A stretch of DNA of 35,692 bases, taken from positions 1 through 35,692 of the forward strand of contig JAEDMJ010000020.1 in assembly GCA_016303065.1 (NCBI GenBank). Direction: 5' to 3'. The notes under the pieces were generated by a model, which saw nothing but the letters and a program-made list of their open reading frames with translations, did no database searches and was not told the DNA's origin. Shown in pieces: positions 31,821-35,692 of the stretch (position 1 is its first letter; every line of letters begins with the position of its first letter). Source of the stretch: Clostridiales bacterium. Lineage in GTDB: Bacteria > Bacillota > Clostridia > Oscillospirales > QAMX01. The translations under genes were made by a program, and so were the position numbers.

Positions 31821-33191
31821 ATGATCAAGGAATATAAAACGATCAGCGAAGTAGCCGGCCCGCTTATGCTCGTGCGCGACGTCCAGGGCGCTGCGTACAA
31901 CGAGCTGGCTGAGATCCAGCTTCAGAACGGCGAGATCAGACGGTGCAAGGTTCTTGAGGTGAACGGAACCAACGCCCTTGTGCAGCTCTTTGAAAGCTCG
32001 GCGGGAATCAATCTGGCCGAAAGCAAGGTGCGTTTCCTCGGTCACGGCCAGGAGCTTGCCGTTGCGGAGGATATGCTCGGCCGTGTTTTTGACGGCATGG
32101 GCAGACCGGCCGACGGCGGACCGGAGCTTTTGGCCGAAAAACGCCTGGACATTAACGGTCTTCCGATGAATCCGGCGGCGAGAAACTATCCTTCCGAGTT
32201 CATTCAGACCGGCATTTCGAGCATCGACGGCCTCAACACGCTTGTCCGCGGACAGAAGCTTCCGATATTCTCCGGAAGCGGACTTCCCCATGCCAACCTG
32301 GCCGCTCAGATCGCCAGACAGGCAAAGGTTCTGAACAGCGACGCAAAGTTTGCCGTTGTGTTTGCCGCTATCGGAATTACTTTTGAGGAAGCGGATTTCT
32401 TTATTTCCGACTTCAAGCGCACCGGTGCAATAAACCGGACCGTGCTTTTCATAAACCTTGCCAACGACCCGGCGGTCGAAAGAATCGCGACACCGCGTAT
32501 GGCGCTTACCGCGGCGGAATATCTGGCCTTTGAGAAGGATATGCACGTTCTTGTCATCATGACCGATATTACCAACTACGCCGAAGCCCTCCGCGAGGTT
32601 TCCGCGGCGAGAAAGGAAGTTCCGGGCCGCAGAGGCTATCCCGGATATCTTTACACCGACCTTGCAACGATGTATGAAAGAGCCGGACGCCGTCTCAACT
32701 CCAAGGGTTCGATCACGATGATCCCCATTCTGACCATGCCGGAAGACGACAAGACCCACCCGATCCCCGACCTTACCGGCTATATCACGGAAGGCCAGAT
32801 AATTCTTTCCCGCGAGCTTTACAGAAAGAATATCCTTCCCCCGGTTGACGTTCTGCCGAGCCTTTCGCGTCTTAAAGACAAGGGTATCGGCGTTGGCAAG
32901 ACGAGGGAAGACCACGCCAACCAGATGAACCAGATCATCGCCTGCTACGCCCGCGGAAAGGAAGCCAAGGAGCTTATGACGATTCTCGGCGAGGCGGCCC
33001 TTTCCGACATGGACAAGCTGTATGCCAAGTTTGCCGACGAGTTTGACAAGAGATACGTCTCCCAGGGATACGATGAGAACCGTTCCATTGAGGAGACTCT
33101 GGAGATCGGTTGGAGGCTGCTTGAGATACTTCCGAGCTCTGAGCTTAAGAGAATCAAGCCTGAGTTTATTGCGAAATATTACAAGGCCTGA
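31821..33191 (+). CDS. ntpB: V-type ATPase subunit B (regulatory, non-catalytic)
   Basis: A 456-residue partner of subunit A in the head hexamer. It lacks a proper Walker A loop: the corresponding place reads FSGSGLPHANLA, as in other B subunits. It retains VLVIMTDITNYAEALRE, the GRRGYPGYLYTDLATMYERAG segment and the DLTGYITEGQI motif. The ATG at 31821 begins one base after the subunit A stop and follows GGAGGAGCAGAAG. Length is normal for the family. Confidence 0.97.
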   Translation: MIKEYKTISEVAGPLMLVRDVQGAAYNELAEIQLQNGEIRRCKVLEVNGTNALVQLFESSAGINLAESKVRFLGHGQELAVAEDMLGRVFDGMGRPADGGPELLAEKRLDINGLPMNPAARNYPSEFIQTGISSIDGLNTLVRGQKLPIFSGSGLPHANLAAQIARQAKVLNSDAKFAVVFAAIGITFEEADFFISDFKRTGAINRTVLFINLANDPAVERIATPRMALTAAEYLAFEKDMHVLVIMTDITNYAEALREVSAARKEVPGRRGYPGYLYTDLATMYERAGRRLNSKGSITMIPILTMPEDDKTHPIPDLTGYITEGQIILSRELYRKNILPPVDVLPSLSRLKDKGIGVGKTREDHANQMNQIIACYARGKEAKELMTILGEAALSDMDKLYAKFADEFDKRYVSQGYDENRSIEETLEIGWRLLEILPSSELKRIKPEFIAKYYKA

Positions 33192-33221
33192 AACGGCCTT
33201 ATGAAGGGAGCGTCTTAAAGC

Positions 33222-33869
33222 GTGGCCTCAACACATATCAGCCCGACAAGAATGCAGCTGAAGCGCCAGAAGGCACGTTTGGCCACGGCTGTGCGCGGGC
33301 ATAAGCTGCTCAAAGATAAGAACGACGAACTTATGAAGCAGTTTCTGGACATTGTCCGGGAAAATATGCGCCTTCGCATCGTTGTCGAGAAGAAGGTCGA
33401 GGCTCTTCACAAGAGCTTTACGGCAGCTTCTGCTGCGATGTCTCCGGAGGGGCTCGACCAGGCGCTCATGCTTCCGAAGCAGAGCGTCACTCTGGAGCTG
33501 TCGGAAAAGAACATCATGAGCGTTCATGTTCCCGTATACGATTTCAAAACAAGGCTTGCCGGAGAAGGAATTCTTCCTTACGGCTTTGTCAACACTGCCA
33601 GCGAGCTGGACGATTCCGTGCGGGAGGCGGGAGATCTGCTTCAGGATCTTCTGAAGCTTGCCGCCACGGAGAAATCGGCAAGTCTGCTTGCGGCGGAGAT
33701 CGAAAAGACCCGGCGGAGAGTCAACGCTCTTGAGCATGTCCTCATTCCCCAGTGTCAGGAAAACATCCGCACGATAACCATGAAGCTTGCCGAAAACGAC
33801 AGGGCCAATACCACGCGCCTTATGAAGATCAAGGACATGGTTCTGAAGGACGCCCATGATTTTCAGTGA
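33222..33869 (+). CDS. ntpD: V-type ATPase subunit D (central rotor shaft)
   Basis: A 215-residue protein whose long N- and C-terminal helices form an antiparallel coiled coil inside the A3B3 head. The opening PTRMQLKRQKARLATA followed by a GHKLLKDKNDEL stretch, and the C-terminal RRVNALEHVLIP, are family signatures. It starts with a GTG at 33222 after AAGGGAG. It is the last gene of the operon and is followed by a strong terminator. Confidence 0.96.
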   Translation: MASTHISPTRMQLKRQKARLATAVRGHKLLKDKNDELMKQFLDIVRENMRLRIVVEKKVEALHKSFTAASAAMSPEGLDQALMLPKQSVTLELSEKNIMSVHVPVYDFKTRLAGEGILPYGFVNTASELDDSVREAGDLLQDLLKLAATEKSASLLAAEIEKTRRRVNALEHVLIPQCQENIRTITMKLAENDRANTTRLMKIKDMVLKDAHDFQ

Positions 33870-33902
33870 GCGGTAAAGAAAACAATCTTTAGCTGTATTT
33901 AT

Positions 33903-33947
33903 AAGCGCCGTACAAAGCACTTTGACGTGCTCTGTACGGCGCTTTTT
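33903..33947 (+). terminator. Terminator of the V-type ATPase operon
   Basis: The hairpin AAGCGCCGTACA (33903-33914) pairs with TGTACGGCGCTT (33933-33944), extended by an inner GCAC/GTGC stem, and is followed by TTTTT (33943-33947). It lies about 30 bases after the subunit D stop. Confidence 0.92.
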
Positions 33948-34102
33948 CCGGCGGAGGGCTTGTTTTTCGGGCTCCGGGCCAATAAGTTTGCGGGGATGGA
34001 AAATGCAAATTTTTTGCGCCCGGAAAGAAAAGCGAAAATCCGGGGGCAAAGGCGAAGGATATTCCAAAAAGAAAAACCGCAGCAGCTCCGGGAGTTTGAA
34101 GG
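33948..34102. other. Intergenic spacer with no recognised feature
   Basis: The space between the two facing terminators is purine-rich in places. I see no convincing gene, promoter or RNA in it. The open frame that starts near 33997 runs antisense into the MetH-like gene and is not credible. Confidence 0.5.
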
Positions 34103-34134
34103 AAAAAGCCGCGCAAATTTGAAAAAAACGCGGC
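34103..34134 (-). terminator. Terminator of the MetH-like gene
   Basis: On the minus strand GCCGCG (34134-34129) pairs with CGCGGC (34113-34108) around a 15-base loop and is followed by TTTTT (34107-34103). It lies close behind the stop codon at 34152. Confidence 0.65.
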
Positions 34135-34151
34135 GAGGCGGCATTGGACTT

Positions 34152-35692
34152 TTACGAAATGCCGTGAATGCTCCGGTCCACCTCTTCCGCATAGCGGACG
34201 GTTTCCATCGCGTCCTTTGCGTACTTGTCCGCTCCGATGGCGTCGGCGTATTCCCGGGTGAGGACGGCGCCGCCGACGACGATCCTGCACCAGGGAGCTT
34301 CGCGGCGGAGAAGCCGGATCGTTTCTTCCATCGCGGGGACGGTCGTTGTCATAAGCGCGCTCAGCCCGACAAGGGGGGCGTGAAGCCGGACCGTCTCCCT
34401 TGCGACCGTTTCGGGGGAAACGTCCCTGCCGAGGTCGGTGACGGGAAAGCCGTAGTTTTCCAAAATCAGTTTTACGATGTTTTTTCCGATGTCGTGAATG
34501 TCGCCCTTTACCGTGGCGATGACAAAACGGCATCTGTCGGCGGCTTTATCCCCGGGCATTTTGCTTTTGATAACTTCAAAAGCGGCTTTTGCCGCCTCGG
34601 CGCTCATGAGAAGCTGGGGAAGATAAAGAGTTTTGTTTTCAAACCCGACTCCCACGAAGTCAAGGGCGGGGATGATCTCGTCCTGGACGATCTGAAGCGG
34701 GGGGACGGAAGAGATAAGCTCCTCCGTGAGGCGTGAAGCCTGCTCTTTCAAACCCTTTATTACCGCGTTCTGAAGCTCGGAATGCCCCGGCTCACCGGAG
34801 CCGGTTTTTGCCGCAGGGGACGCGTCTGAGGGCTGTTCCGCCGCAGCCGCGGCGGATCCGGCAAAGCCGATATAGTCGGAAAAATTGCCGTCAAGACCTT
34901 CCAGCGCCCGGAAGGAAAAATAGGTTTTCATCATTTCGGCGGAGTTTGGATTCATGATCGCCGCCGACAGCCCGCAGCCCAGCGCAAGCGCAAAAAAGGT
35001 TCCGTTGACCATATCGCGCCCGGGAAGCCCGAAGGAGACGTTAGAGACTCCGAGCGAAGTGTGGCACCCGAGTTCGTTTTTGATCAGGGACACCGCCCGC
35101 AGGGTTTCTTTTGCCGCTGTGAGGTCGGCGCTTACCGCCATTGCAAGGGGATCGAAGATTATGTCTTTTTTGCTGATGCCGTACCTTTCCGCTTCGGAGA
35201 GGATCTTTCGCGCAATTGCCAGTCTTTCGCCGGCGCTGGATGGAATTCCGCTTTCGTCAAGGGTCAGAGCAACGATGAGACCTCCGTACTTCTTCGCAAG
35301 GGGGAAAACGGCGTCCATGCTTTCTTTCTTTCCGCTGACGGAGTTTATCATCGCTTTGCCGTTGTAAAGGCGGAGGGCCGCTTCCATTGCAGCCGTGTCC
35401 GAGGTATCTATCTGGAGAGGGAGATCGACGACGGCCTGAAGCTCGCATACCGCAGTTTTGAGCGTCTCCGCTTCGTCTATCTCCGGAAGACCGACGTTGA
35501 CGTCGAGGATGTGGACGCCTTTGTCCTGCTGGGAAATGCCTTCTTTGAGTATATAATCGATGTCGTGTTCTCTCAGGGCTTCTTTCAGGCGCTTTTTACC
35601 CGTCGGATTTATCCGTTCTCCGATAAGCACGGGGCCGTTTCCGAATACCACGGCATGGGTATAGGACGAGACGGAGGTGATTTTTTTGTCTT
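34152..35692 (-). CDS. Cobalamin-dependent methionine-synthase-like protein (5' end cut by window edge)
   Basis: About 513 residues of the C-terminal part of a MetH-type protein that moves a methyl group from methyltetrahydrofolate to homocysteine through cobalamin. The visible order is a pterin-binding domain (VLIGERINPTGKK, then LQIDTSD, SLGVSNVSFG), an alanine/proline-rich linker, the helical B12 cap (about 300-390) and the B12-binding Rossmann domain with the cobalt-ligand motif GDIHDIGKNIV. The frame is open through base 35692 with coding-like residues before the GTG at 35651, so the homocysteine-binding domain should lie beyond the edge. The protein stops right after the B12 domain and lacks the SAM-dependent reactivation domain, as in many anaerobes. 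A corrinoid protein for another methyl donor is less likely. Confidence 0.88.
   Translation of the reverse strand, partial: DKKITSVSSYTHAVVFGNGPVLIGERINPTGKKRLKEALREHDIDYILKEGISQQDKGVHILDVNVGLPEIDEAETLKTAVCELQAVVDLPLQIDTSDTAAMEAALRLYNGKAMINSVSGKKESMDAVFPLAKKYGGLIVALTLDESGIPSSAGERLAIARKILSEAERYGISKKDIIFDPLAMAVSADLTAAKETLRAVSLIKNELGCHTSLGVSNVSFGLPGRDMVNGTFFALALGCGLSAAIMNPNSAEMMKTYFSFRALEGLDGNFSDYIGFAGSAAAAAEQPSDASPAAKTGSGEPGHSELQNAVIKGLKEQASRLTEELISSVPPLQIVQDEIIPALDFVGVGFENKTLYLPQLLMSAEAAKAAFEVIKSKMPGDKAADRCRFVIATVKGDIHDIGKNIVKLILENYGFPVTDLGRDVSPETVARETVRLHAPLVGLSALMTTTVPAMEETIRLLRREAPWCRIVVGGAVLTREYADAIGADKYAKDAMETVRYAEEVDRSIHGIS

Noticed and set aside
1..35692. CRISPR arrays, tRNA or rRNA genes, insertion sequences and prophage remnants
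   Set aside because: Reading through the gene-free stretches showed no regularly spaced repeats, cloverleaf structures, transposase or phage genes.

Overview
The window looks like chromosomal DNA from a strictly anaerobic, probably gut-dwelling member of the Clostridia (Bacillota). The reasons are near-consensus sigma-A promoters with 17-bp spacers, GGAGG-type ribosome binding sites, a PyrR-controlled pyrimidine leader, a LytTR/GHKL two-component pair beside ABC half-transporters, and an nine-gene V/A-type ATPase operon in the Enterococcus ntp order. I see no insertion sequence, prophage, CRISPR array, tRNA or rRNA. Two genes are cut by the window edges: uraA on the left and a metH-like gene on the right.

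Layout. Positions 1-2200 (minus): pyrR and uraA behind a PyrR-type attenuator. Positions 2247-7500 (minus): a LytTR response regulator, a soluble GHKL histidine kinase without a membrane sensor, then two ABC half-transporters. Direct repeats lie just upstream of the transporters and are embedded in a terminator-like hairpin. Positions 7549-13125 (minus): a five-gene operon (ROK sugar kinase, a GmhA-like SIS isomerase fused to a HAD phosphatase, a deoxyhypusine-synthase-like protein, an HldE-type PfkB kinase and a family 2 glycosyltransferase). Positions 13171-20401 (plus, divergent): GH38 alpha-mannosidase, a TIM-barrel sugar isomerase/epimerase and a LacZ-type GH2 enzyme. Positions 20364-25107 (minus): ahcY, a membrane-anchored metallophosphoesterase, an alpha/beta hydrolase, a SLOG/YpsA-type protein and a diacylglycerol-kinase-like lipid kinase. 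Positions 25163-33947 (plus, divergent from ahcY): V-type ATPase subunits G/H, I, K, E, C, F, A, B and D. Positions 34103-35692 (minus): the C-terminal part of a cobalamin-dependent methionine-synthase-like protein.

How the genes work together. Uracil uptake and its PyrR regulator form one regulated unit. The GH38, isomerase and GH2 proteins carry no export signal and probably process imported mannose- and galactose-type oligosaccharides in the cytoplasm. The divergent operon resembles the first steps of bacterial heptose activation (isomerase, C1 kinase, phosphatase) but lacks a nucleotidyltransferase and carries a DHS-like protein instead. I regard this as the most interesting candidate for undescribed biochemistry. 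AhcY and the MetH-like enzyme are both methionine-cycle enzymes. The ATPase K subunit has the full set of sodium-binding side chains known from Enterococcus NtpK, so a sodium pump is predicted.
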